Shown: positions 1 through 6,978 of the stretch, in pieces
Layout: each line of letters opens with the position of its first letter
Position numbering within the stretch: the first letter of the stretch is position 1
Source of the DNA: Ignavibacteriales bacterium UBA6490
GTDB taxonomy: Bacteria > Bacteroidota > Ignavibacteria > Ignavibacteriales > Ignavibacteriaceae
Reading direction: 5' to 3'
Assembly (NCBI GenBank): GCA_002435365.1
Contig: DJMM01000057.1
Coordinates: 9,508-19,654 of the forward strand
DNA: 10,147 bases
Position numbers and translations under genes: made by a program
The notes under the pieces: generated by a model
The model's database searches: none
What the model was told of the DNA's origin: nothing
What the model saw: only the letters and a program-made list of their open reading frames with translations

Positions 1-341
1 TGATCGGGAGTGTCTTCCTTAAATATATCCTTTATTTCAGTGCTTATCCCCTTTGAAATTGCTATTCTTACTTTACCTTTTCCCCTACCCATCGGCACAC
101 CGCCGTTAAATAATGCTGTGCCGGTCATGGTATCAAGAGTTCTGGCAAACTCTCTGGCATTAAGATTAATTACCTGGTTGCCTCTTTTAAAATGATCAAG
201 CTCCTCTATCACAGTAAGCGGAACCACCACGTCATGTTCCTTAAATTGCAGGATGCTTGAGGCATCATGGAGTATTACATTGGTATCGAGAATAAAACTT
301 TTATGCAGGTTTTTCTTTTTAAGCGGGGTTTTTAGTTTCAT
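1..341 (-). CDS. PIN-domain protein, PhoH-like (YlaK type) family, N-terminal part only
   Basis: The reverse strand reads open from an ATG at 341-339 to the left edge, giving 113 codons with the 3' end outside the window. An in-frame TAA three codons upstream (350-348) makes this ATG the first possible start. Residues 15-22 read SFILDTNV, the first strand of a PIN nuclease fold with the metal-binding Asp19. Residues 39-51 contain VVPLTVIEELDHF with a second acidic site around Glu46/47, and residues 61-70 are NAREFARTLD. This order is typical of the N-terminal PIN domain fused to a PhoH ATPase, a proposed RNA-processing or toxin-like RNase/helicase protein in the cytoplasm. The PhoH ATPase part would lie beyond the window and is not seen, so the fusion is inferred. 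No Shine-Dalgarno sequence precedes the start. The gene is divergent from GDH1 and nothing suggests a functional link to it. Confidence 0.85.
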   Translation of the reverse strand, partial: MKLKTPLKKKNLHKSFILDTNVILHDASSILQFKEHDVVVPLTVIEELDHFKRGNQVINLNAREFARTLDTMTGTALFNGGVPMGRGKGKVRIAISKGISTEIKDIFKEDTPD

Positions 342-460
342 AAATTTTTAAATGTTTGAGTCAGGCAATATTAAAAAAATTAAGAAGCTATAACAAGTGG
401 TTTGTCAAACAATCTTTTATGAATGCCTCAAGCCGGCCTGGTCATCCATGTTCTTAACTA

Positions 461-472
461 TCCGGTACCGGA
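461..472. repeat. 12-bp perfect palindrome TCCGGTACCGGA
   Basis: The bases TCCGGTACCGGA form a perfect self-complementary 12-mer with no spacer. It lies about 120 bp upstream of the PhoH-like start. It could be a protein-binding site, but a palindrome of this length can also occur by chance. Confidence 0.35.
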
Positions 473-481
473 GGCAATAAT

Positions 482-512
482 CTCTCATCAATATGCTAAT
501 AATTGATGAGGG
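482..512. repeat. Inverted repeat / potential hairpin
   Basis: CTCATCAAT (484-492) and ATTGATGAG (502-510) are perfect 9-bp inverted arms with a 9-nt loop. The stem extends to 11 bp by one G-T and one C-G pair (482-483 with 511-512). There is no clean T-tract directly after it on either strand, so it does not look like an ordinary terminator. It is about 140 bp upstream of the PhoH-like start and about 520 bp upstream of GDH1, so an operator or structured leader is possible. Confidence 0.45.
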
Positions 513-657
513 TTTACTAACTTTTGCGTTGGTATCATTACACAGGGCAGGTGGTAAGGACAGGTCACCCAAGTTGAATAAAATACCTGAAATGAAAACG
601 GGACCAGTTCTCCATTCCTATAATTAATAAGATTGTCAGGAATGCGGTGACTGAGTG

Positions 658-674
658 ATCCGCTTAAAGCGGAT
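658..674. repeat. 17-bp palindrome ATCCGCTTAAAGCGGAT
   Basis: ATCCGCTT and AAGCGGAT are perfect 8-bp inverted arms around a single A. As RNA it would fold as a 6-bp GC-rich stem with a TTAAA loop. As DNA it has the two-fold symmetry of a dimeric repressor site. No T-tract follows. Its role is unknown. Confidence 0.45.
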
Positions 675-702
675 TATATTGAAGCACCGGGCAAGAAAAT
701 AT

Positions 703-737
703 CTGCCGCCACGGTTTGCCTGCCTCAGTTGTGGCAG
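703..737. repeat. GC-rich imperfect hairpin
   Basis: CTGCCGCCAC (703-712) can pair with GTTGTGGCAG (728-737) to give a 10-bp stem with one G-T wobble and one C-T mismatch around a 15-nt loop. It stands out because the surroundings are AT-richer. It is not followed by a T-tract. It may be a structured part of a long GDH1 leader or a remnant of lost coding sequence. Confidence 0.3.
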
Positions 738-828
738 CTCTTCGATTATCTGTTTTGAATCCCTTTTTGTAGGTGCCGAAAGTCCCTGTTTTTCATCCAT
801 TTTTCTTATTTATTTCCAAAAGAATTAC

Positions 829-836
829 TAATTTTG
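829..836 (+). promoter_or_regulatory. gdhA: Possible Bacteroidota-type -7 element upstream of GDH1
   Basis: TAATTTTG fits the TAnnTTTG pattern of the -7 element used by the primary sigma factor of Bacteroidota. No well-spaced TTTG -33 element is present upstream (a TTTC lies near 802-805), so the match is weak. If used, it would give a leader of almost 190 nt before GDH1. Confidence 0.2.
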
Positions 837-1018
837 ATATAGAAATAAAAAACAATATCGGAAATCGTCTTTATGCTTTCTTCCCTGGGAAGAATGTCTT
901 CTACTTTCAAATCATGCACCCGCTGCAGAGCAGTAACCATATTAAGTTTTCTGAATGTTATGCCGCTATCAGCAGGATTACCCCGTTTGTTTTTTATCAA
1001 CACAAAAAAAATATATAT

Positions 1019-1025
1019 AAGAGGA
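1019..1025 (+). promoter_or_regulatory. gdhA: Ribosome binding site of GDH1
   Basis: AAGAGGA lies 4 nt upstream of the ATG at 1030, in an otherwise A/T-only stretch. Its presence supports this start, which also matches the N-terminus of GDH2 residue by residue. Confidence 0.65.
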
Positions 1026-1029
1026 TTTT

Positions 1030-2370
1030 ATGTCTGAGTATGTCAATAAACTAATGGCAGAAGTTAAAGCCAAGAACCCCAGCGAGCCGGAATTTCACCA
1101 GGCCGTTCAGGAGGTTCTTGAATCACTTGAAATTGTGCTCCAGCGTCATCCGGAGTACAGATCTTTAAAAATATTGGAGAGAATGGTAGAGCCGGAAAGA
1201 GTCATTTTGTTCAGGGTACCATGGATGGATGACCAGGGAGAAATTCAGATCAACCGCGGATACAGAATAGAAATGAACAGCGCGATTGGTCCTTATAAAG
1301 GGGGCTTAAGATTTCACCCTTCTGTAACTCTTGGAATACTTAAATTTCTGGCTTTTGAGCAGGTATTTAAAAATTCTTTAACCACCCTTCCGATGGGCGG
1401 AGGCAAAGGCGGTTCGGATTTTAATACAAAGGGGAAAAGCGATAACGAAATTATGCGTTTCTGCCAGAGTTTTATGACAGAACTGAGCCGTCATATCGGT
1501 CCGAATACCGACGTTCCTGCAGGTGATATTGGCGTTGGAACAAGAGAAATCGGGTTTTTGTACGGACAGTATAAAAGAATCAGAAATGAATCAACCGGAG
1601 TACTGACAGGTAAAGGGATAAACTGGGGAGGCTCTTTAATAAGACCTGAAGCCACCGGTTACGGCTGCGTTTACTTCGCAGAAGAAATGTTAAAAACAAA
1701 AAAAACGACCTTCGACGGAAAGATAGTTGCAGTATCCGGATTTGGAAATGTTGCCTGGGGAGCAGTGCAAAAAGTAAATGAGCTCGGCGGAAAGGTTGTT
1801 ACTCTTTCAGGTCCGGACGGCTACATTTATGATCCCGACGGAGTTAAAGGGGAAAAGGTTGATTATATGCTTAAGCTTCGTTCAAGCAATAAGGACGCGG
1901 TAGAAGATTACGCAAAACAATTCAAGGTTAAGTTCTTCCCCGGCAAAAAACCCTGGGAGGTAAAAACAGACGTTGCCCTTCCTTGTGCAACCCAGAATGA
2001 AATTTATGAAAACGATGCCAAGGAACTGCTGAAAAACGGATGTATATGTGTCTGCGAAGGTGCCAATATGCCGACCACGATCCCGGCTTACGAAATCTTC
2101 AGGGATGCAAAAATTCTGTATGCGCCGGGCAAGGCTTCCAACGCAGGAGGAGTTGCCACATCCGGACTGGAAATGTCCCAGAACAGTATGCGTCTCCCCT
2201 GGCAGAAGGAAGAAGTAGACAGGCGTCTCCATGAAATAATGATCAGGATACACGATACCTGCGTGGAAACTGCTGCACGGTTCGGTACCCCCGGCAATTA
2301 TGTAAACGGTGCAAATATTGCGGGATTCCTTAAAGTTGCCGACGCAATGATTGACCAGGGATTGGTTTAA
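1030..2370 (+). CDS. gdhA: Glutamate dehydrogenase 1, hexameric type I, predicted NAD-dependent
   Basis: This enzyme interconverts glutamate and 2-oxoglutarate plus ammonium in the cytoplasm. The 446 residues match the roughly 450-residue small hexameric GDH family. Domain 1 holds the glutamate site: Lys90 in YKGGLRFHP, Lys114, catalytic Lys126 in PMGGGKGGSDF and Asp166 in PAGDIGVG. Ser378 in TSGLEMSQNS would contact the side-chain carboxylate. The Rossmann domain starts near residue 230 with VSGFGNVAWGA. Phe238, Pro262 and Asp263 (TLSGPDGYIYDPDG) reproduce, from memory, the coenzyme-site residues of the NAD-specific Clostridium symbiosum enzyme, including FFPGKKPWE further on. I therefore predict NAD use and a mainly catabolic role. 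A strong terminator follows 29 nt after the stop, so the gene is probably transcribed alone. GDH2 is a close paralogue: 80 of the first 100 residues are identical. Function is secure; coenzyme preference is inference. Confidence 0.96.
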   Translation: MSEYVNKLMAEVKAKNPSEPEFHQAVQEVLESLEIVLQRHPEYRSLKILERMVEPERVILFRVPWMDDQGEIQINRGYRIEMNSAIGPYKGGLRFHPSVTLGILKFLAFEQVFKNSLTTLPMGGGKGGSDFNTKGKSDNEIMRFCQSFMTELSRHIGPNTDVPAGDIGVGTREIGFLYGQYKRIRNESTGVLTGKGINWGGSLIRPEATGYGCVYFAEEMLKTKKTTFDGKIVAVSGFGNVAWGAVQKVNELGGKVVTLSGPDGYIYDPDGVKGEKVDYMLKLRSSNKDAVEDYAKQFKVKFFPGKKPWEVKTDVALPCATQNEIYENDAKELLKNGCICVCEGANMPTTIPAYEIFRDAKILYAPGKASNAGGVATSGLEMSQNSMRLPWQKEEVDRRLHEIMIRIHDTCVETAARFGTPGNYVNGANIAGFLKVADAMIDQGLV

Positions 2371-2399
2371 TCGGCAACAGGAATTTTCCATTGTAAATT

Positions 2400-2426
2400 A
2401 AGGCGGTTCATGGAACCGCCTTTTTT
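2400..2426 (+). terminator. Intrinsic terminator after GDH1
   Basis: A perfect 10-bp stem (2400-2409 with 2413-2422), with core GGCGGTTC / GAACCGCC and a 3-nt ATG loop, runs into a six-T tract at 2421-2426. It lies 29 nt after the GDH1 stop and should separate GDH1 transcription from the downstream receiver/ATP-grasp gene. Confidence 0.93.
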
Positions 2427-2461
2427 AATTAATCTGTTTCCCGCTGAATATAAACTCTCTT

Positions 2462-2478
2462 TTTTCTATATTAGAAAA
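2462..2478. promoter_or_regulatory. 17-bp dyad TTTTCTATATTAGAAAA upstream of the receiver/ATP-grasp gene
   Basis: TTTTCTA and TAGAAAA are perfect 7-bp arms around TAT. The site lies 32 bp before the ATG at 2511, after the GDH1 terminator, where the promoter of the next transcription unit must be. Its position and symmetry suit an operator or a promoter-overlapping binding site. The AT-rich content makes chance symmetry possible. Confidence 0.4.
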
Positions 2479-2510
2479 GTAAAAATCAACCACAATAGAC
2501 GCTCTAAAAA

Positions 2511-5498
2511 ATGGATAAAGCTGTTGTTCTGCAGGATGTTAAATTAGAAAACGTCTTTCACGCCAGACTAAAAAAATTCCAGAGACTGATGCGGTATAAG
2601 ATACAGGAGATCCTTCTTGTATCCAGCATTTATGATTATTACCTCTTTGAAGAAGACGGCAGACTATATGAATTGATCAGAAGCGAATACCAGAACCTGA
2701 ACTTAAGCCAGGCTCCGGAGATAACGCATGTAACAACGGGACAGGAAGCACTGGAGCTTTTAAGCGGCGAGCATAATTTCGATATGATTATAACAACACT
2801 GCATATTGAAGATATGCATGTGGTTAAATTTGCAAAAGATGTGAAAGATACCGGCGTTAAAGTACCGATTATACTTCTCGCCTACGACAATAAGGAAAGA
2901 AAAGAACTTACTACACATTACGACACCTCCGTCTTTGAAAGAATTTTTATATGGGGAGGCGACTTCCACCTGTTAATCGGTATCATTAAGTACCTTGAAG
3001 ACAGGATGAACGTGGTTAACGATACAAAGGATAAAGGCGTACAGGTTATTATTCTGGTCGAAGATAATATAAAATTTTATTCTTCCTACCTCCCCTCCAT
3101 CTATACAGAAATACTCAATCAATCCCAGCGGCTGATTACAGAGGGAATAAATATTACCCACAAATACCTCCGGATGAGAGCCAGGCCGAAAATTCTTCTC
3201 TGTACAACATATGAGGAAGCATGGGATTATTTTGAAAAGTACGAGGATAACGTACTTGGAATAATAACCGATAATAATTTCAAACATCATGGTGTGAGGG
3301 ATTCGGAAGCAGGACTTAAATTTGCAACTGCAGTAAAGGAAAGACACAACGACATCCCCATTCTTATCCAGACAAGCGATCAAAATCTTGAAGAAAAGGT
3401 AAAAAAAATAGGAGCGTCATTTCTATATAAGAATTCTCCCCGTCTTTTGCACGAACTGCGCGAGTTTATGCTTGATCATTTCGGATTTGGAGACTTCATT
3501 TTTGAATTGAGAGACGGCACCGCAGTTGGCCGCGCAGCAAATCTGAGGGAACTTGCTGATCAGATCGGCAAAATTCCTGAAGAAAGTCTCCTCCATCATG
3601 CAGAAGGGAATCACATTTCCAGGTGGCTGAATGCAAGAACCGAGTTCTATCTTGCCCATCAGCTGAGACCCAGAAAGGTTACTGACTATGAATCAACCGA
3701 GGATCTGAGAAAAGACCTGATACTTGCCATAACCGGTTACATCGAGGAAAGAACAAAAGGTGTTATTTCCGATTTCAGGAAAGAAACTTTCGACCCCAGG
3801 AACAGTTTTACCAGAATTGGCGGAGGATCCCTGGGAGGCAAAGCACGGGGTCTGGGGTTTATCAATACATTAATCGCAAACTATAACATTAAGTATCACT
3901 TTAAGGATGTCGAGATCTCAGTTCCTTCAGCGGCTGTTATTGGAACAGAAGTGTTTGACCAGTTTATGCGGGAGAATAATCTGGAAATCTTTGCAATTAA
4001 CGAAAATAATGATGTAAAACTGACCCTGAAGTTTATTGAAGCAAATTACTTCCCACGGGAAATTAAACAGAAACTATACGACTACCTTGAAATTATTAAA
4101 GAACCTCTGGCTGTAAGATCATCAAGTCTTCTGGAGGATGCGCAGTTCCAGCCCTTCGCCGGGGTATATCAGACTTATATGCTTCCCAACAGCGATCCCG
4201 ACATAAATGTAAGGCTGGATGAACTGCTTCAGACCATAAAAGCTGTATATGCCTCAACATATCATCAAAAAGCAAAAGACTATATGAAGGCAACAGCTTA
4301 CCGTTTAGAGGAAGAAAAAATGGCTGTAATTGTACAACGGCTTGTTGGTTCGGAGCATAACGGAAAATTTTATCCTGACTTTGCGGGGGTGGGAAAATCT
4401 TTCAATTTTTACCCCGTTCCTCCTCAAAAATCGGATGACGGCATTGCCCTCGTAGCACTTGGCCTTGGTAAAACAGTTGTGGAAGGCGGTAATACGGTCA
4501 GGTTTTGTCCTAAATATCCGAAACATCTTCTTCAGTTCTTTTCAACCAAAGAAACACTTATGAATGCCCAGCAGGATTTTTATGCACTTGATCTGAACGG
4601 CAAGCTTGATCATCATCCTGAATCGACAAAAGATCCGCTTGTTAAACGACATGAACTTTCAGAATCAGAAGAAGACGGTACACTTTACTCGGTCGGCTCT
4701 ACATATTCAATGGAAGATGAGGCAGTTTACGACGGAATATCACGCGAAGGCATAAGGGTTGTGACATTCTCGCCAATATTGAAGCACAAAATGTTTCCGC
4801 TTGCGGAGATACTGAACATGCTTTCAGGATTGGGTGCCTGGGGCATGGGAGCCCCAGTGGAAATTGAATTTGCTGTTAACCTGAGTGTGCCCAGCAACAA
4901 ACCAAAAGAATTCGCTATGCTCCAGATGCGTCCCCTGGTTATTAGTACAGAGCTGGATGAATTAAAAATTGAATTCAGATCTGAAGACCTTATATGCCGG
5001 AGCAGCCAGGTACTTGGAAATGGCGCCATGGACGATATTTATGATCTTGTGCTTGTAAATAATGATAAGTACGACAGGAGTAAAAGCCGCGCAGTGGCTG
5101 CAGAGATTGCACAGCTTAATTCAAAATTAATAAATGAAAAAAAACCTTATATTCTGATTGGATTAGGCAGATGGGGATCGCTTGACCCATGGCTCGGTAT
5201 TCCCGTAACCTGGGATCAGATATCAGGTGCATCTGCTATTGTTGAATCAGGCTTTAAAGGTTTTGAAGTTGAGCCTTCGCAGGGATCCCACTTCTTTCAG
5301 AACATAACTTCATTCCGGGTCGGATATTTTACAGTTGATGCAGCACATAAAATAGGTTTCATTGATTGGGACTGGCTGCATTCACAGCCGGTGGTCGAGG
5401 AGCTGGAGCTGACAAAGCATCTGCAGTTCAAGGATCCCCTGTCGGTAAAAATAAACGGACATAAAAATATCGGAATCATCCTGAAGCCGGGAGTATAA
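2511..5498 (+). CDS. Receiver domains fused to PEP-synthase-type ATP-grasp domain (copy 1)
   Basis: The 995-residue protein begins at the first ATG after an in-frame TAA (2505-2507); no Shine-Dalgarno sequence is visible. Residues about 30-165 form a receiver-like fold in which the phospho-acceptor position is Thr96 (DMIITTLHIEDM), so it should not be phosphorylated. Residues about 176-320 form a second receiver with Glu184/Asp185, acceptor Asp254, Thr288 and Lys307, all apparently intact, with a long insert at about 191-225. Residues about 430-812 match the PPDK/PEP-synthase nucleotide-binding domain: GGGSLGGKARG (437-447), AVRSSS (534-539), FAGVYQT (549-555), AVIVQR (605-610), GLGKTVVEGG (651-660), VEIEFA (783-788) and MLQMRPL (803-809). 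The remainder has ILIGLGRWGS (881-890), DPWLG and PSQGSHFFQN (922-931), of unknown role. The phospho-His swivel and PEP-binding barrel are absent, so PEP synthesis is unlikely. A signal-gated phosphotransferase or regulator is the better guess. A histidine kinase gene follows after 12 nt. Confidence 0.92.
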   Translation: MDKAVVLQDVKLENVFHARLKKFQRLMRYKIQEILLVSSIYDYYLFEEDGRLYELIRSEYQNLNLSQAPEITHVTTGQEALELLSGEHNFDMIITTLHIEDMHVVKFAKDVKDTGVKVPIILLAYDNKERKELTTHYDTSVFERIFIWGGDFHLLIGIIKYLEDRMNVVNDTKDKGVQVIILVEDNIKFYSSYLPSIYTEILNQSQRLITEGINITHKYLRMRARPKILLCTTYEEAWDYFEKYEDNVLGIITDNNFKHHGVRDSEAGLKFATAVKERHNDIPILIQTSDQNLEEKVKKIGASFLYKNSPRLLHELREFMLDHFGFGDFIFELRDGTAVGRAANLRELADQIGKIPEESLLHHAEGNHISRWLNARTEFYLAHQLRPRKVTDYESTEDLRKDLILAITGYIEERTKGVISDFRKETFDPRNSFTRIGGGSLGGKARGLGFINTLIANYNIKYHFKDVEISVPSAAVIGTEVFDQFMRENNLEIFAINENNDVKLTLKFIEANYFPREIKQKLYDYLEIIKEPLAVRSSSLLEDAQFQPFAGVYQTYMLPNSDPDINVRLDELLQTIKAVYASTYHQKAKDYMKATAYRLEEEKMAVIVQRLVGSEHNGKFYPDFAGVGKSFNFYPVPPQKSDDGIALVALGLGKTVVEGGNTVRFCPKYPKHLLQFFSTKETLMNAQQDFYALDLNGKLDHHPESTKDPLVKRHELSESEEDGTLYSVGSTYSMEDEAVYDGISREGIRVVTFSPILKHKMFPLAEILNMLSGLGAWGMGAPVEIEFAVNLSVPSNKPKEFAMLQMRPLVISTELDELKIEFRSEDLICRSSQVLGNGAMDDIYDLVLVNNDKYDRSKSRAVAAEIAQLNSKLINEKKPYILIGLGRWGSLDPWLGIPVTWDQISGASAIVESGFKGFEVEPSQGSHFFQNITSFRVGYFTVDAAHKIGFIDWDWLHSQPVVEELELTKHLQFKDPLSVKINGHKNIGIILKPGV

Positions 5499-5510
5499 TC
5501 TGGATAAACG

Positions 5511-6971
5511 ATGAAACAAACAGATGACTACCTTTTGAAAGAGGAGCTGTCAAACATTGACCTGATTTTCGGGCAGCTATGGGATGTTTCAGCCGATGGA
5601 ATGCAGCTTACCGACGAAGAAGGAAGAATCCTGCTTGTTAATGATTCCTTCTGCAAAATTTTTCAGCTGAATAAACAGCAACTGATCGGAAATCCATTCC
5701 CGGTAGTGTACGCAAAACCGGAACAGGATGAAGCTCTCAAATTCTACCAGCAGGATATTCGTAATAAAGAAATAAAAACCCGGTTTGAACGTGAATATAC
5801 CCTGTGGAACGGACGAAAAACATGGCTGGAATTTTCGAATTCATTTCTTGCTCTGCCGGATGGAAATAAAATCACCTTAAGTATCGTTAAGGATATTTCC
5901 GAAAGAAAAAGCTCGGAGATCGAACTTCGTGAAAGCGAGCAGAAGTTCAAGATGCTGTTTAATAATTTAAATGATGCCGTATTTGTTACACAGCTTTCAA
6001 GAGACCGCTCTTACGGTGATTTTATAGAAGTAAATGATATTGCCTGCAAAAGATTAGGATATACAAGAGATGAATTTCTGAGATTAAGCCCTTCCGCCAT
6101 AGTATGGCAAAAGAACATCGATGATTTTAATCTTTTCAGCGAAAAGCTGCTTAAAGAAGGACACGTTATTTACGATATAGTGCACAGGGCCAAGGATAAA
6201 AAGCTTATCCCGGTCGAGATAAACTCTCACTTATTCCTGTATAACGACAAACTTACATCTCTTTCAATCGCAAGGGATATTACGGAACGTAAACAGGCAG
6301 AACAGAAACTGGCACGGTCAAGCAGACTGCTCAGGGAACTGGCAGTCCATCTTCAATCTGTCAGGGAAGAAGAACGAACCCTGATTGCACATGAGATCCA
6401 TGACGAGCTGGGCCAGGTGCTGACAGCACTAAAAATCAGCGTATCGCTGCTTGAAAAAAAACTTAACAAGAACCAGACAGCCCTTAAGCAGAAAGTGAAC
6501 GCCCTGGCCGATATGATCGACTCATCGGTTGAATCAGTGCAAAAAATTTCTTCTAAACTAAGACCCGGTATACTCGATGAGCTGGGACTTATTGCTGCAA
6601 TCGAGTGGCAGGCAGAAGAATTTGAGAACCTGACAAACATTAAATGCAACCTGGTGCTTCCCAGAGAGGAAATAAAACTCGAAAGAAACAAGGCTACTGC
6701 GATTTTCAGGATATTTCAGGAATCACTTACTAATATTGCCCGTCACTCAGGTGCCGATAAAGCGACAGTTTCACTGCTTAATCACCAATCCATGATTTAT
6801 TTGGAAATTCATGATAACGGCAGAGGAATAACCCAGAACCAGATCAGGGATTTTAAATCACTTGGTATTCATGGAATGGAGGAAAGGGCTATGGTGTTCG
6901 GTGGACAGCTGAACATCGATGGAATAACCGGTATCGGTACTACAGTTAAAGTGGAAATACCAATTGACTAA
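5511..6971 (+). CDS. Soluble PAS-PAS sensor histidine kinase, HisKA_3 (NarX/DegS) type
   Basis: The 486-residue protein has no membrane segment, so it should sense a cytoplasmic signal. PAS 1 spans about residues 16-132, ending in the usual VKDISERK linker. PAS 2 spans about 142-262, ending in ARDITERK. A coiled segment leads to the dimerisation/phospho-acceptor motif AHEIHDELGQ (293-302), where His297 is the expected phosphorylated residue. The HATPase_c domain shows the N box ESLTNIARH (404-412), the G1 motif DNGRGI (435-440), LGIHGMEERA (451-460) and GIGTT (474-478). Family knowledge says such kinases autophosphorylate and pass phosphate to NarL-type regulators, and one lies directly downstream. 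The start is the first ATG after an in-frame TAA (5505-5507), with only a weak GGA at 5502-5504. It begins 12 nt after the receiver/ATP-grasp gene, which suggests one transcript and makes that protein's intact second receiver a possible extra phosphate partner. The ligand is unknown. Confidence 0.93.
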   Translation: MKQTDDYLLKEELSNIDLIFGQLWDVSADGMQLTDEEGRILLVNDSFCKIFQLNKQQLIGNPFPVVYAKPEQDEALKFYQQDIRNKEIKTRFEREYTLWNGRKTWLEFSNSFLALPDGNKITLSIVKDISERKSSEIELRESEQKFKMLFNNLNDAVFVTQLSRDRSYGDFIEVNDIACKRLGYTRDEFLRLSPSAIVWQKNIDDFNLFSEKLLKEGHVIYDIVHRAKDKKLIPVEINSHLFLYNDKLTSLSIARDITERKQAEQKLARSSRLLRELAVHLQSVREEERTLIAHEIHDELGQVLTALKISVSLLEKKLNKNQTALKQKVNALADMIDSSVESVQKISSKLRPGILDELGLIAAIEWQAEEFENLTNIKCNLVLPREEIKLERNKATAIFRIFQESLTNIARHSGADKATVSLLNHQSMIYLEIHDNGRGITQNQIRDFKSLGIHGMEERAMVFGGQLNIDGITGIGTTVKVEIPID

Positions 6972-6978
6972 ACAAAAA

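Larger units (their letters stand above)
342..1029. other. Divergent intergenic region, probably non-coding
   Basis: This 688-bp spacer separates the leftward PhoH-like gene from the rightward GDH1 gene, so it should carry the promoters of both. No reading frame in it has convincing protein character. It contains several inverted repeats, listed separately (461-472, 482-512, 658-674, 703-737), and a short GTTTG-T-CAAAC dyad at 400-410. The last 30 bases before GDH1 are A/T-only apart from the ribosome binding site. I see no tRNA, known riboswitch core, or insertion-sequence end. Confidence 0.6.

Noticed and set aside
342..1029. tRNA, riboswitch or CRISPR in the long spacer
   Set aside because: No cloverleaf with a T-loop motif, no recognised riboswitch core and no regularly spaced direct repeats were found on either strand.
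773..1054. A 93-codon plus-strand open frame ahead of and overlapping GDH1
   Set aside because: It starts at a non-ATG codon, its composition is not protein-like, and it runs 25 bases into GDH1 in another frame across the GDH1 ribosome binding site.
1882..2391. A 169-codon minus-strand open frame inside GDH1
   Set aside because: It lies almost wholly antisense to a conserved enzyme, is rich in Cys and low-complexity turns, and matches no family I recognise. It is a shadow of the coding bias of GDH1.
2511..5498. Annotation as a genuine phosphoenolpyruvate synthase
   Set aside because: Only the nucleotide-binding ATP-grasp part is present. The phospho-histidine swivel and the PEP-binding barrel are missing, and two receiver-type domains are fused in front.
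6964..6978. TTG at 6964 as start of the response regulator
   Set aside because: An in-frame ATG follows 15 nt later, the extra residues precede the receiver fold, and no clear Shine-Dalgarno sequence favours the TTG. It remains possible.
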